Of a stretch of 64,000 nt of DNA, positions 34,920 through 43,667 are shown one piece after another (within the stretch, counting starts at the first letter, position 1; each line of letters starts with the position of its first letter). Source of the DNA: Alphaproteobacteria bacterium (GTDB lineage Bacteria > Pseudomonadota > Alphaproteobacteria > Micavibrionales > Micavibrionaceae); the NCBI GenBank assembly GCA_021775955.1, contig JAJFGU010000011.1, positions 145,021 to 209,020 of the forward strand. Reading direction: 5' to 3'. The position numbers and the translations under genes are program-made. Under the pieces are notes generated by a model. The model worked only from the letters and a program-made list of their open reading frames with translations. It was not told the origin of the DNA and did no database searches.

Positions 34920-34927
34920 GATAAGTG

Positions 34928-35626
34928 ATGCGTGAAATTGTACTGGATACTGAAACCACCGGGATGGACCCGGAAGACGGTCACAAGATCATCGAGATTG
35001 GCTGTGTCGCGCTGGAAAATCATTTGCCGTCGGGAAAAACGCTCCAGCTTTACATTAACCCGGAGCGCAAAATTCCGCCCGAAGCCACCGCTGTGCACGG
35101 CATTACCGATGATTTCGTTAAGGACAAGCCGGTATTTTCGCAAGTCTTTGCCGAGTTCCTCGAATTTATCGGCGATGCCAAGCTGGTTATTCACAATGCC
35201 GAGTTCGATATGAAATTTATCAATGCTGAGCTGTCCCAGGTCGGACATCAGCCTATTCCCTGGACGCATGTCATTGATACGCTGGGCATGGCGCGCAAAA
35301 AATTCCCCGGCTCACCCGCCAATCTCGATGCGCTGTGCCGGCGCTTTGACATCGATAATACAGAGCGCACTTATCACGGCGCGCTGCTGGATTCGGAATT
35401 ACTGGCAGAAGTGTATCTTGAGCTTCTCGGCGGTCGCCAACGGGGTTTAACTTTTGCCAATGATAAAAAAGGTGGAGAAGAAGAGGGAGAAAGCGGCCAG
35501 GTGGTAAAACGGACTTTCCGCGAGCCGCGTGAGCATAAAGCCGATGCCGAGGAACTCGCCGCGCATAAAGATATGGTAGACAAGCTTGATGATGCGCTTT
35601 GGGCAAAAGAAAAGAAGGCACATTAA
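34928..35626 (+). CDS. dnaQ: DNA polymerase III epsilon subunit (proofreading exonuclease)
   Basis: The 232-residue DEDDh exonuclease has Exo I as IVLDTETTGMDPEDGHKIIE, Exo II as LVIHNAEFDMKFINAEL and Exo III as YHGALLDSELLAEVYLEL. After the nuclease domain comes a linker with a clamp-binding-type segment before the charged C-terminus that contacts the alpha subunit. ATG 34928 follows an in-frame GTG at 34925. Its stop codon lies inside a strong bidirectional terminator. Confidence 0.95.
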   Translation: MREIVLDTETTGMDPEDGHKIIEIGCVALENHLPSGKTLQLYINPERKIPPEATAVHGITDDFVKDKPVFSQVFAEFLEFIGDAKLVIHNAEFDMKFINAELSQVGHQPIPWTHVIDTLGMARKKFPGSPANLDALCRRFDIDNTERTYHGALLDSELLAEVYLELLGGRQRGLTFANDKKGGEEEGESGQVVKRTFREPREHKADAEELAAHKDMVDKLDDALWAKEKKAH

Positions 35627-35643
35627 TTTAATGTGCCTTCTTT
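35611..35643. terminator. Bidirectional terminator between dnaQ and secB
   Basis: A perfect 15-bp stem (AAAGAAGGCACATTA / TAATGTGCCTTCTTT) with a 3-base loop. The stem ends in A/T runs on both sides, so it can end dnaQ on the plus strand and secB on the minus strand (its stop is 16 bases away). The dnaQ stop codon is within the left arm. Confidence 0.88.
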
Positions 35644-35658
35644 AATGAAATTAGAAAT

Positions 35659-36309
35659 TTAAGCCTGGTTGCTTTGCTGCGCGGCCAGTTCGTTTTTGAA
35701 CCTTTCAACATAAAGCTGCTGGAAGTTCACCGGGTTCAGCAGGAGTGGCGGGAAGCCGCCTTGTATAGCGACATCACATAGAACCTGACGCACAAACGGA
35801 AAGGCCAGGCGCGGCACCTCGATCAGCAGTAAGGGGTGAATTTGCTCCTGTGGTACAGACTCGCCAACGGAAACGGTCACGCCGTACATTACTTCTGCAA
35901 TAAAGACGACTTTGTCATCACGTTTTGCTTCGACATTGACGGTCAAAAGAACCTCATACATATTCTCCAGACCTTGCTCGTCCAACGTGCGGGCATCCAT
36001 ACCAAAATTAACATTCATGATCGGTGTGGGTTGTCCGGCGCGCAAAGATTGTGGCGCACTTGGGTTTTCAAAAGAAATATCACGTACATATTGGCCGTGA
36101 ATATTAAGCGGCAGGCTGGTTATTTCACCACCGATAGGCTGCTGGGCAGTTTGCGTTTGTGGAGCGGCCTTGGGCGCAGCTGTTTTCTTTGCCTCTACTT
36201 TGGCCTTTTTCGGGGCTGCCTTCGCTTTAATTTTGGTAGCGGCTTTGGTTGTCTTTGTTTTAGGCGTGGCTTTAGGGGCCTTTTTCGCCTTTTCTTTCTT
36301 CTTGGTCAT
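35659..36309 (-). CDS. secB: SecB export chaperone with a Lys/Ala-rich N-terminal extension
   Basis: The C-terminal 150 residues are SecB, which keeps preproteins unfolded and hands them to SecA: INIHGQYV-type start LPLNIHGQYVRDISFENPS, then VNVEAKRDDKVVFIAEVMYG, LIEVPRLAFPFVRQVLCD and GGFPPLLLNPVNFQQLY. The N-terminal 60 residues are unusual: repeats of Lys, Ala, Pro and Thr (KKEKAKKAPKATPKTKTTKA) like a histone-H1 tail. An AGGAGA ribosome site before ATG 36309 supports the extension as part of the protein. It ends at a bidirectional terminator. Confidence 0.93.
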   Translation of the reverse strand: MTKKKEKAKKAPKATPKTKTTKAATKIKAKAAPKKAKVEAKKTAAPKAAPQTQTAQQPIGGEITSLPLNIHGQYVRDISFENPSAPQSLRAGQPTPIMNVNFGMDARTLDEQGLENMYEVLLTVNVEAKRDDKVVFIAEVMYGVTVSVGESVPQEQIHPLLLIEVPRLAFPFVRQVLCDVAIQGGFPPLLLNPVNFQQLYVERFKNELAAQQSNQA

Positions 36310-36376
36310 GTATCTTCTCCTATCAATATTTAGATTGTCATAACACAGTAATTCGGGGAAAGCAAGCTTTTTACGG

Positions 36377-36820
36377 CTATTTTCCACGCTCATCGTCGAT
36401 TTTCTCGTATTCGGCCTCGATAATATCGGGGTCCTGACGCCTGTGAGATTCATACTGGCCCATGCCAACATGGATATCAGTGCGCTTCTTAATAGCATCA
36501 CGAATAAGCGTTCTCACGGGCGGTACGAGTAGTAAAAACCCAATGGTATCAGTAACAAAGCCCGGCGTAATCAGGGTGGCCCCGGCGGCAATAAGGCAGA
36601 ATCCATCGAAAATCTCATTCACCGGCATGCGGCCATGCTCTGAGGACTCACGCATGGCTGAAATCGTGTGCAATCCCTGATATTTAATGATCATTCCACC
36701 GATAATCGCTGTCAAAAAGGCAAAAAGCAGGGTTTTTCCCATGCCGATATACTCGCCCACGCTCATGAAGACAGAGATTTCAATTAAGGGAATAACAACG
36801 AATATAATCAAAAATGGCAT
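36377..36820 (-). CDS. fxsA: FxsA family membrane protein
   Basis: The 147-residue inner-membrane protein has three hydrophobic segments at about residues 1-20, 25-45 and 70-100 (PFLIIFVVIPLIEISVFMSV; TLLFAFLTAIIGGMII; the family motif LIAAGATLITPGFVTDTIGF), followed by a charged cytoplasmic tail. FxsA in E. coli interferes with exclusion of phage T7 by the F plasmid; its normal role is unclear. It is divergent from the Tim44-like gene. Confidence 0.9.
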   Translation of the reverse strand: MPFLIIFVVIPLIEISVFMSVGEYIGMGKTLLFAFLTAIIGGMIIKYQGLHTISAMRESSEHGRMPVNEIFDGFCLIAAGATLITPGFVTDTIGFLLLVPPVRTLIRDAIKKRTDIHVGMGQYESHRRQDPDIIEAEYEKIDDERGK

Positions 36821-36945
36821 TTAGGGGCTTATCCTTTTCTAAGAGGGGGTTTAATCTATATAGTGGATGGTGTAAAGAAAAGCGGCGTTTTAAGGCTGTC
36901 TGTGCTAAAATTAAGGATACGCATTATAGAGATTGGAAATTCCAC

Positions 36946-37680
36946 GTGCCTGCAGATTTAATCATTTATGCTCTGGTGGCGGCCGGCCTTGTGTTCTGGC
37001 TGCGCTCGATTTTGGGCACGCGCGATGAGGACGAGGCTGATCGTCCCAACCCCTATGTCCAGACGGAAAAAGCGACAAATCATATGCCTGAGCATTCGTT
37101 TATAGAAGAGCAGACAAGCAAAACGTCGGAAGAGCGCATTAGCGATCTTGCCGCCAACCCGACGAAAAATTTGTCGGTTGAAAACAAGACGGCGGAAAAC
37201 GGTCTGCTGGATATTTCAAAAGCCGATAAAAATTTCGATATTGGGCATTTCCTGGACGGGGCGCAGGACGCCTTTGCTTTCATCGTTGAAAGTTTTGCCG
37301 GGGGCGATAAAGAAACGCTGAAGAATCTGCTTACCGAGCCGGTTTACGAAGCGTTTGAAGGTGCCATTGATGAACGCGAAAAACGCGAAGAGACGATGGT
37401 TACTGAAATTCATTCGATTAAAAAAGCTGAAGTGATTGAAGCGCGGACGGAAGGCAAAAAGGCGTTTGTTACCATTCTCTTCACCGCCGATGAAACCAGC
37501 GTGACCAGAGATTCCGAAAATGAAATTATCGCCGGCCATCCCGATAAAATTACCCAGATGCGCGATATCTGGACGTTTGGGCGGGATATTAATTCCAAAG
37601 ACCCGCGCTGGCTGGTCTATGAGACGCGCGATGACCTCGAAGACGATAATACGACCATCCCGAATAAGACGATGGATTGA
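36946..37680 (+). CDS. Tim44-like domain protein (TimA type)
   Basis: The 244-residue protein starts with one transmembrane helix (ADLIIYALVAAGLVFWLRSI), followed by an acidic linker and a C-terminal Tim44-like domain (FLDGAQDAFAFIVESFAGGD; LLTEPVYEAFEGAID; IWTFGRDINSKDPRWLVYET). Bacterial TimA proteins are periplasmic or membrane proteins of unclear function related to the mitochondrial import motor. The frame is open further upstream, but I chose GTG 36946 because it places the helix at the N-terminus as in relatives and leaves room for divergent promoters with fxsA. Confidence 0.87.
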   Translation: MPADLIIYALVAAGLVFWLRSILGTRDEDEADRPNPYVQTEKATNHMPEHSFIEEQTSKTSEERISDLAANPTKNLSVENKTAENGLLDISKADKNFDIGHFLDGAQDAFAFIVESFAGGDKETLKNLLTEPVYEAFEGAIDEREKREETMVTEIHSIKKAEVIEARTEGKKAFVTILFTADETSVTRDSENEIIAGHPDKITQMRDIWTFGRDINSKDPRWLVYETRDDLEDDNTTIPNKTMD

Positions 37681-37729
37681 TCTTACGATCTCCCTGTTTT
37701 TCATTTCAAAAATAATGTAAAACACTTTT

Positions 37730-38878
37730 ATGCAGTTTATTTTTCTTATCTTTATTTTGCTTCTTTCTGCCTGTGCCGGGACACCGGGAAAGGATGCGCC
37801 GCTGGTGCTCAAACAGGCACGGTTTTCGGATTTACCCGGTTGGCAACATGATGATTTAACGCGCGCGCTTCCGGCGCTGCAAAAATCCTGCGCACGTATT
37901 AAGAAAACCTCACCCGGCAAAGCGTTCGGCCCGCTGGTTGAGGCGGGTTCCACCGTCAACTGGCAGGGGATCTGTATTGATATGATGGCGCTGGACGGGG
38001 CGGATACAAACGCGGTGCGCGGCTTTATGGAGCGCCATTTTACTCCTTATCAGGTCCGTGCAGGCAGCAACCCGCAGGGCCTGTTCACCGGCTATTACGA
38101 GGCGTCGTTAAAAGGCTCGAAAACGCGGCACGGGCCTTATCAATACCCGCTGCACAGCCGCCCGGATGATCTGGTGATGGTGCAGCTTGGCAATTTTCGT
38201 GAGGAGCTAAAAGGCCAGCGCATTGCCGGCCGCGTGATCGGCGGAAATCTCAAACCCTATGAAGACCGCCCGGCGATTGTCAGCGGTGCCTGGCCTCATA
38301 ATGATAAGGTTCTGGTCTGGGTTGATAACCCAGTCGATGCATTTTTTGTGCAGATTCAGGGCTCGGGTGTTGTTGAGCTGGCGGATGGCGCGACCATGAG
38401 GATTGGCTATGCCGGTCAAAACGGTCATGTCTATTATGCTATCGGGCGCGAGCTGATTGCGCGCGGGGCTCTCACCAAAGACAATGTATCGATGCAGTCC
38501 ATCCGTGACTGGCTCGAGGCCAACCCGGTGGCGGCCGTAGAAGTGATGAACACCAACAAATCTTATGTGTTTTTCCGGGAGCTTGATGGTGAAGGTCCGA
38601 TGGGCGGTGAAGGCGTGGCGCTGACGGCGGGTCGTTCGCTGGCGGTGGATCGCTCTCTTATTTCCTACGGAATTCCGGTGTGGGTTGATATTGAAGAGCC
38701 AATGGAGGGTGCTGGCGATCTGCGGCGACTGATGGTGGCGCAGGATACAGGTGGCGCCATTCGTGGTCCGGTGCGCGGTGATGTCTTCTGGGGCTTTGGT
38801 GCGCGCGCCGAGGCTCTGGCCGGGCCGATGAAGTCCGAAGGTCGCTATTGGTTGCTGCTGCCGAAAACAAATAAGTAG
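37730..38878 (+). CDS. mltA: Membrane-bound lytic murein transglycosylase A
   Basis: The 382-residue lipoprotein (lipobox LLLSAC) cleaves peptidoglycan with formation of anhydromuramyl ends. It has GLFTGYYEASLKGS, VDAFFVQIQGSGVVELADG, RIGYAGQNGHVYYAIGREL, SYVFFRELDGEGPMGGEG and the 3D domain with catalytic Asp in LMVAQDTGGAIRGPVRGDVF. It follows the Tim44-like gene, as in many alphaproteobacteria. It is convergent with the last gene of the type IVB secretion block, three bases apart; a peptidoglycan hydrolase beside an envelope-spanning system may be helpful, but the linkage with Tim44 is older. Confidence 0.95.
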   Translation: MQFIFLIFILLLSACAGTPGKDAPLVLKQARFSDLPGWQHDDLTRALPALQKSCARIKKTSPGKAFGPLVEAGSTVNWQGICIDMMALDGADTNAVRGFMERHFTPYQVRAGSNPQGLFTGYYEASLKGSKTRHGPYQYPLHSRPDDLVMVQLGNFREELKGQRIAGRVIGGNLKPYEDRPAIVSGAWPHNDKVLVWVDNPVDAFFVQIQGSGVVELADGATMRIGYAGQNGHVYYAIGRELIARGALTKDNVSMQSIRDWLEANPVAAVEVMNTNKSYVFFRELDGEGPMGGEGVALTAGRSLAVDRSLISYGIPVWVDIEEPMEGAGDLRRLMVAQDTGGAIRGPVRGDVFWGFGARAEALAGPMKSEGRYWLLLPKTNK

Positions 38879-38881
38879 ACC

Positions 38882-39418
38882 CTAAATAATCGGCCTTCTG
38901 TATTTGCTCAAATCAATCTGCATGTCTTTGAGACTATCGGGAATAGGGCTGGGCAGGGTTAGGTCCGGCGGGTTGGCGACGATGCTGACGATGGATGTAT
39001 TAAAACGCTCGACGATATCCTGATCAATTTCCCGGCGGTTGACTGTTACCTTGTCGACAACAAAGCTGGTAGGGCCGTATTTCACCATATCCTCTTCGGT
39101 GGTGTGGCGGTAAAAGCACTGAATCGGCTCCAGTCTGTATTCGCCAAAGGAATCCACCTGGGTGTACCAGATACGCACGGAATTGCCGAAATCATCGACT
39201 GTGCTGATACGCAGCAAATGCGGGTAGCGGACCTGACTTTCAAGAAAGACCTTGCACACGCCGTATGTGATACCGCCCTCATAGGGGATCAGAAGATAAT
39301 AAACCAGAAGAACAAAGGCTGTGAACGAGCCGCCGATAATGCTGCGTTTGCGCGTTTTTTTCTTTTTAAGTTCGCGCTCCTTAGTGACGGATTCTATGGT
39401 CTTTGTCTTGGTGTTCAT
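38882..39418 (-). CDS. Single-helix membrane protein ending the dot/icm block
   Basis: The 178-residue protein has a basic N-terminus, one transmembrane helix (IIGGSFTAFVLLVYYLLIPY, about residues 28-48) and a soluble C-terminal domain, probably periplasmic, with two cysteines (GVCKVFLES and PIQCFYRH). It follows dotO with five bases between them, so it is in the same operon. In Legionella this place (after icmB) is taken by icmF; this protein is too short to be IcmF and shows no similarity I recognise. It is likely a lineage-specific component of the apparatus. Confidence 0.65.
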   Translation of the reverse strand: MNTKTKTIESVTKERELKKKKTRKRSIIGGSFTAFVLLVYYLLIPYEGGITYGVCKVFLESQVRYPHLLRISTVDDFGNSVRIWYTQVDSFGEYRLEPIQCFYRHTTEEDMVKYGPTSFVVDKVTVNRREIDQDIVERFNTSIVSIVANPPDLTLPSPIPDSLKDMQIDLSKYRRPII

Positions 39419-39423
39419 TACTT

Positions 39424-42400
39424 CTAAACGGGTGTTTTAACACGTTGCACCGTTTCTTCCTTTTGTGCTTTTTTACTGGCTTCAACAATTTCATCGACAA
39501 TCTCTTCAACGATAGCGCTAATCATAGCCTGCCGGGAATCGCCGTCATCTGCCTTGGCAAGAACGCGTCTTCGGATTTCCCCGCGTGCACTGCCGCCTGG
39601 GTATTGCGCGGACAGCATTTGCCGGGCGCGCCCGGCGCCGAGACGGGAATAGAGCCTGTTGCGAATGGCCACATCTTCCGCGGATGTTGATAGCGCCCAT
39701 AATTCAATCGGGCCAAGTGTGTTGTATAAGTGTTGCTCATAACGGCCATCCGTCGTTCCCAAAACAAGCAGACATGGAGCACCGATGGATTTTGGACCGG
39801 TCAGTTTATAACGAATAACCTGCCGCGCCGTATCCGATAAGCCAAAGCGTTCCTGCACATCGTCAACGGCCTTATCGGAAATGGCGGTACCCAGAACCCA
39901 TACGCCTGTGGCAAGATCGACCATATCCTTGTCGAAATCATGGAGAAGCTGCGAGGTCAGGACGATCTGCACGCCCCGTTTTCGCCCTTCACGCACATCA
40001 CGAATAACCTGCGCGCGTACGGACGGGGATTTGCTGGTTCTGTGGAATTCGTCATAGCAAAGCCTTTTTGGCGTTTCACCGATTTCCTGAAGTTTCATCT
40101 CGTGAAACTCCCGGTATTTTTCAGGCACGTTTTGAATGGTATCCAGGCTCATCCACCAGTTGCGCACCAAAGCATGACGCGCCAGCATATACATGATCGC
40201 TGTTTGCCGGTCTGCGGATTCATCGCCCTGCGGCGCGACATCCATCAAATCAATGGAACAAATCCGGGTATCGGCGATTTCAAATTGTGTGACAGAGGAC
40301 AAGATGGGGTATTCGCGGATCGCCGAAGTAATCATGCGCTCGAAAGCGCTGATGACGGTTTCAGCGCTGAAACCAACGGAGGTTTCCTCCAGCAAGGTCC
40401 TGATTTGTGGTCGCCTTGATGCTGTAATGGAATCATTTAATGTGGGTGCGGCGTGACGTTGGGCCACATGGGCAATGTGGTGCTGCTCCAGCTCAAACAT
40501 TTTATCGACCACATCCCACCAATAAGGATCAGCAGGCAGATGAACGTTAAATTTTTGCAAGGCTTCATCAACATCGGATTCAAGGCGCGGCAAATAGGGG
40601 CGTGCTTCCGCGTTGGCCATTTTGTCGTCGCGCCAGCGATACATTTCATCGACAACAAGGCCGCAAAGCTGCTGGATTCCATCATAGGGTTTTTCGTAGC
40701 CCGGCGGCGTACATAACAGCGTCATTAATTCGACTAGATAGCTGCGCTCATCGGGAAGAGGGTAGCGGCAGCCAAGCTGCGTATCAAACGGGTTGATAGC
40801 GTATTGGTGCGACATCTGAAGCCGGAAATAAGCCGCTTCGTGTTGCCGGTTTAAAGGAAGAGCCTCTTTGATCAAAGATATTAATCCGGAAGAAGACGGT
40901 CCGATATCGATCACGGCAATATAGGGAAGCCTGCTTAAGCCCGGTGATAAAATCGTGGCAAGATTGAGCGTATTCAAAAGAACGGATTTACCGGCGCCGG
41001 GCTGGGCAAAGATAAGATCAAACCAGGTGGTGGTCATATTGGTTCCGGTCTGATATGGCCAGGCTTTGCCGTCCGGGGTTCGAAACAGCATCGAACCCTG
41101 TTCAAAGGGGCTGGAGGGTCTTTGCCAGGGAAGCAGGCGCATCACCTCCGCCATGGGTGCCACGGCCGTTGGTGCGGAGCCGGCGCAGTGTATACCCATC
41201 GCTGAAGACATCACACAATCCAGCGGGTCGCCGGAAAATTCACTGACCTGGCAATAACCCCAGCTTTCAAAGGCCTGAAGAAGAACCGACAAACGATCAT
41301 GGATAACGTCTTTTTCGCTAACATGACACCAGGTGGCAAATGAAATACGAAGGCGGACCACAGGCTCGCTGCGAGCCATAGCCTGCAATCCTTCCAGAGA
41401 ATATTTGATTTGCTTGTTGGCAGCGTTGGTTGGTCCCATCATTGTCGCGACGAAGGCTCTCATTTGAGTGGCATAGGACCCGCCGCCCTCTATTAGAAAA
41501 GAAATTCTAAAAGGGATATCCGCTTCGACGAGACGGTTCAAAAGCACAGGAAACGGCGTTGAATCCATCGGACCCAAAGTCATATCCGCACCGGCCCAAA
41601 GTAAGTTACCAATACGGACAACGGATTTTCCCATAGTTTTGGCATCACCGGCTGTAATTTGCTCGGCAAGGTTTGGCCACAGCAAGTCAGACATATCAAC
41701 CCGGCTTCTCGGAGCCCTTGGCGGTATGGGGTCGCCGGGAAGACAGGCGCGCCAGTTTTCATTGGCATGGTCAGGAAATAGATTGGAGCGAACGGCTGTC
41801 ATGGCATCATGCACTTCAAGCAAATCACCTCTGATGCCAAGCTCATCCATGGCCGATAATACGGCTGAAACATAACTTTTATGACGTGTCCTTAAAGGTT
41901 CCAGCGCACCGAAAGGGTATTGAGAAAATCCGGCGGGAAGCCAGCTCTTGGCTTGCTCTCTTGCCTCTTTTCCGGCGCGTTGCACCTCGTTTTTGGTTAA
42001 AATGGAGGGCCGCGTCCACAAAATAAAATACGCCTCCTCATAGGTCAGGAAACGCTCCAGATGTTTGATCCGCTCATTAAAAAGATCGTCTATCTCAAGA
42101 CCTGTGTTTTCAGCGGTTTGCCTGCTTGGCCTGACATAGTTCTCAAGCTCTTTTTTTATTCTGTCGGGATCTCTGGCGAAATAGACCTGTAATGCATGAC
42201 CCTGACGGTCAAATCGTGCGCCTATTTTAATTGTGGAGGCTTCAACAATATGCTCGTATTCCTCATCACCGATGATTTGCCGGCTTCCTTCAACTTTAAT
42301 ATAGGAAATAAGGGAGCCATCGGAGCCTGCGATGGTCGTTTCATTATCGGCGGTTTCAAGCCGGATAAAGGACGATACAGACTGCTTTAAAGCCTTTTGA

Positions 42401-42432
42401 AAGGGGGTTGCTATTCTGTCTAAGAAATTCAT
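39424..42432 (-). CDS. dotO: Type IVB secretion ATPase DotO/IcmB
   Basis: The 1002-residue protein matches DotO/IcmB, the VirB4-like ATPase at the cytoplasmic base of the Dot/Icm channel (Legionella protein about 1,009 residues). Walker A is LIFAQPGAGKSVLLNTLNLA near residue 478; Walker B lies in RLCYDEFHRTSK near 794, followed by VREGRKRGVQIVLTSQLLHD. The N-terminal region YIKVEGSRQIIGDEEYEHIV and the nucleotide-proximal IAVIDIGPSSSGL are also typical. It is second to last in the leftward dotI-to-dotO operon, following dotN. Confidence 0.94.
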   Translation of the reverse strand: MNFLDRIATPFQKALKQSVSSFIRLETADNETTIAGSDGSLISYIKVEGSRQIIGDEEYEHIVEASTIKIGARFDRQGHALQVYFARDPDRIKKELENYVRPSRQTAENTGLEIDDLFNERIKHLERFLTYEEAYFILWTRPSILTKNEVQRAGKEAREQAKSWLPAGFSQYPFGALEPLRTRHKSYVSAVLSAMDELGIRGDLLEVHDAMTAVRSNLFPDHANENWRACLPGDPIPPRAPRSRVDMSDLLWPNLAEQITAGDAKTMGKSVVRIGNLLWAGADMTLGPMDSTPFPVLLNRLVEADIPFRISFLIEGGGSYATQMRAFVATMMGPTNAANKQIKYSLEGLQAMARSEPVVRLRISFATWCHVSEKDVIHDRLSVLLQAFESWGYCQVSEFSGDPLDCVMSSAMGIHCAGSAPTAVAPMAEVMRLLPWQRPSSPFEQGSMLFRTPDGKAWPYQTGTNMTTTWFDLIFAQPGAGKSVLLNTLNLATILSPGLSRLPYIAVIDIGPSSSGLISLIKEALPLNRQHEAAYFRLQMSHQYAINPFDTQLGCRYPLPDERSYLVELMTLLCTPPGYEKPYDGIQQLCGLVVDEMYRWRDDKMANAEARPYLPRLESDVDEALQKFNVHLPADPYWWDVVDKMFELEQHHIAHVAQRHAAPTLNDSITASRRPQIRTLLEETSVGFSAETVISAFERMITSAIREYPILSSVTQFEIADTRICSIDLMDVAPQGDESADRQTAIMYMLARHALVRNWWMSLDTIQNVPEKYREFHEMKLQEIGETPKRLCYDEFHRTSKSPSVRAQVIRDVREGRKRGVQIVLTSQLLHDFDKDMVDLATGVWVLGTAISDKAVDDVQERFGLSDTARQVIRYKLTGPKSIGAPCLLVLGTTDGRYEQHLYNTLGPIELWALSTSAEDVAIRNRLYSRLGAGRARQMLSAQYPGGSARGEIRRRVLAKADDGDSRQAMISAIVEEIVDEIVEASKKAQKEETVQRVKTPV

Positions 42433-42559
42433 GGAAAGTCTATATTCCTCAGTTTTACCGAGCTCTTAAATGGGCATAAGCCCCAATATACAAAACTTGC
42501 CTTCCAAGGCATAGACAGCATATAGAAAAACTAACTTTTTATAAGGGAAAAAGCAGGGT

Positions 42560-43249
42560 TTACGAGGCTTTTGCCATATCCTGATAAATAGAAAGCCATG
42601 TAGGCGGCGCTTTCCCACCAAAAGGCCCGTCTTTGGAGCGCCAATAAGCCAAAATTTGTGGAAACTGGTTAAATTCGAGGTCGGCTTCCTTGATAATGCG
42701 CCGGTCCAGAGGAAAAAGGCGGACACCGTTTAGTTTCTTTTCGCGGTGCTGATAGTGCTTATAACCGAGATAATCCTTTAAGACCATGGAAAGAATATAA
42801 GGATCATCTGTCCCGATACGTGTTCGCACCTCTTCCCTGCGCTCCATGATGGCATCCAGCGAACGCCTGGCAGCATCGGCGACGGGCCCCTGCGAAATAC
42901 GCGCGACATAAATGGCTCTTGCGATATTATGGAGCTCACCTTGTGAAATTTCCGGCAGCCAGATGAGAACGCCGGAGCGCATGATACTAACTTGTTCCAG
43001 GTTAAAGCACTGATGACAGAAAATGCAGGTTGTCGCCAGGTTCTCCTCGCTGATGTCGCGGGTATCGCTGTTAAGAAAAAGGACTTCCTGGTATTTTTGT
43101 GACCTAAACCCACAGCATTTGCAGGAAAAGTCGTCGCGCTTCAGAATCTTTTGTTTTAATTCTGGTGTTATAGTGCCTGTAATAACAGCGCCCGCCCCTT
43201 TTTTCGGTAAGGGACGGGCGATGCCTAATATAATAGGTAATCCATTCAT
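42560..43249 (-). CDS. dotN: DotN/IcmJ, zinc-binding coupling-complex subunit
   Basis: The 229-residue protein has two CxxC pairs of an HNH-like zinc site: DDFSCKCCGFRSQKYQEV and TTCIFCHQCFNLEQ. In Legionella DotN is such a zinc protein and binds the coupling ATPase DotL. The C-terminal parts RLFPLDRRIIKEADLEFNQF and ILAYWRSKDGPFGG also fit. Its place between dotP and dotO matches the icmD-icmJ-icmB order. DotL itself is not in the window. Confidence 0.88.
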   Translation of the reverse strand: MNGLPIILGIARPLPKKGAGAVITGTITPELKQKILKRDDFSCKCCGFRSQKYQEVLFLNSDTRDISEENLATTCIFCHQCFNLEQVSIMRSGVLIWLPEISQGELHNIARAIYVARISQGPVADAARRSLDAIMERREEVRTRIGTDDPYILSMVLKDYLGYKHYQHREKKLNGVRLFPLDRRIIKEADLEFNQFPQILAYWRSKDGPFGGKAPPTWLSIYQDMAKAS

Positions 43250-43254
43250 GGATA

Positions 43255-43635
43255 TTAGTTTACAGCGAAATTCACCTTTTGCAATGGAACTACAGCGGCC
43301 TGATTACCGGTACCGACTGTATTGAACATTGCATCGAACAGCATCGGAAGCGCAAATAACGCACCACCGGATGCCAGACGAATAGCGCCGTCTTTTAAAG
43401 GTGTTTGTGTTGGGTTTTCCACATGGTCCTTGATCTTCATAACACCAAGAACACCAAGCAGAACACCGAACAGGTATGAAAGACCGGAAATTAGACCCGG
43501 CAGGGTGCCTATGGACGTTCCAATATTGTCGGAAATCGTACTAAACGTATTTCCGGCAAAGGCGTCGCCTGCAGAGCCCATAATCATACCAGCCGTAATG
43601 GCTGCACTCAGTCTGTAACATGATTTATTAAACAT
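43255..43635 (-). CDS. dotP: DotP/IcmD-like inner-membrane protein
   Basis: The 126-residue protein has a signal-like N-terminus (AAITAGMIMGSAGDAFA) and two hydrophobic helices around the motif GVLGVMKIKDHVENPTQTP; the end resembles a periplasmic tail. It is about the size of Legionella IcmD (132 residues) and in the icmD position, before icmJ and icmB. The same KIKDHVENP module occurs three times in the neighbouring 576-residue protein. ATG 43635 was chosen because GGAGA precedes it; the frame is open further upstream. Confidence 0.82.
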   Translation of the reverse strand: MFNKSCYRLSAAITAGMIMGSAGDAFAGNTFSTISDNIGTSIGTLPGLISGLSYLFGVLLGVLGVMKIKDHVENPTQTPLKDGAIRLASGGALFALPMLFDAMFNTVGTGNQAAVVPLQKVNFAVN

Positions 43636-43667
43636 AGTGTTTTCTCCTTCTACCAAAAGTTTGCTCA

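Noticed and set aside
37216..37959. 247-codon frame antisense to the Tim44-like gene and mltA
   Set aside because: Shadow frame; both sense genes are recognisable families.
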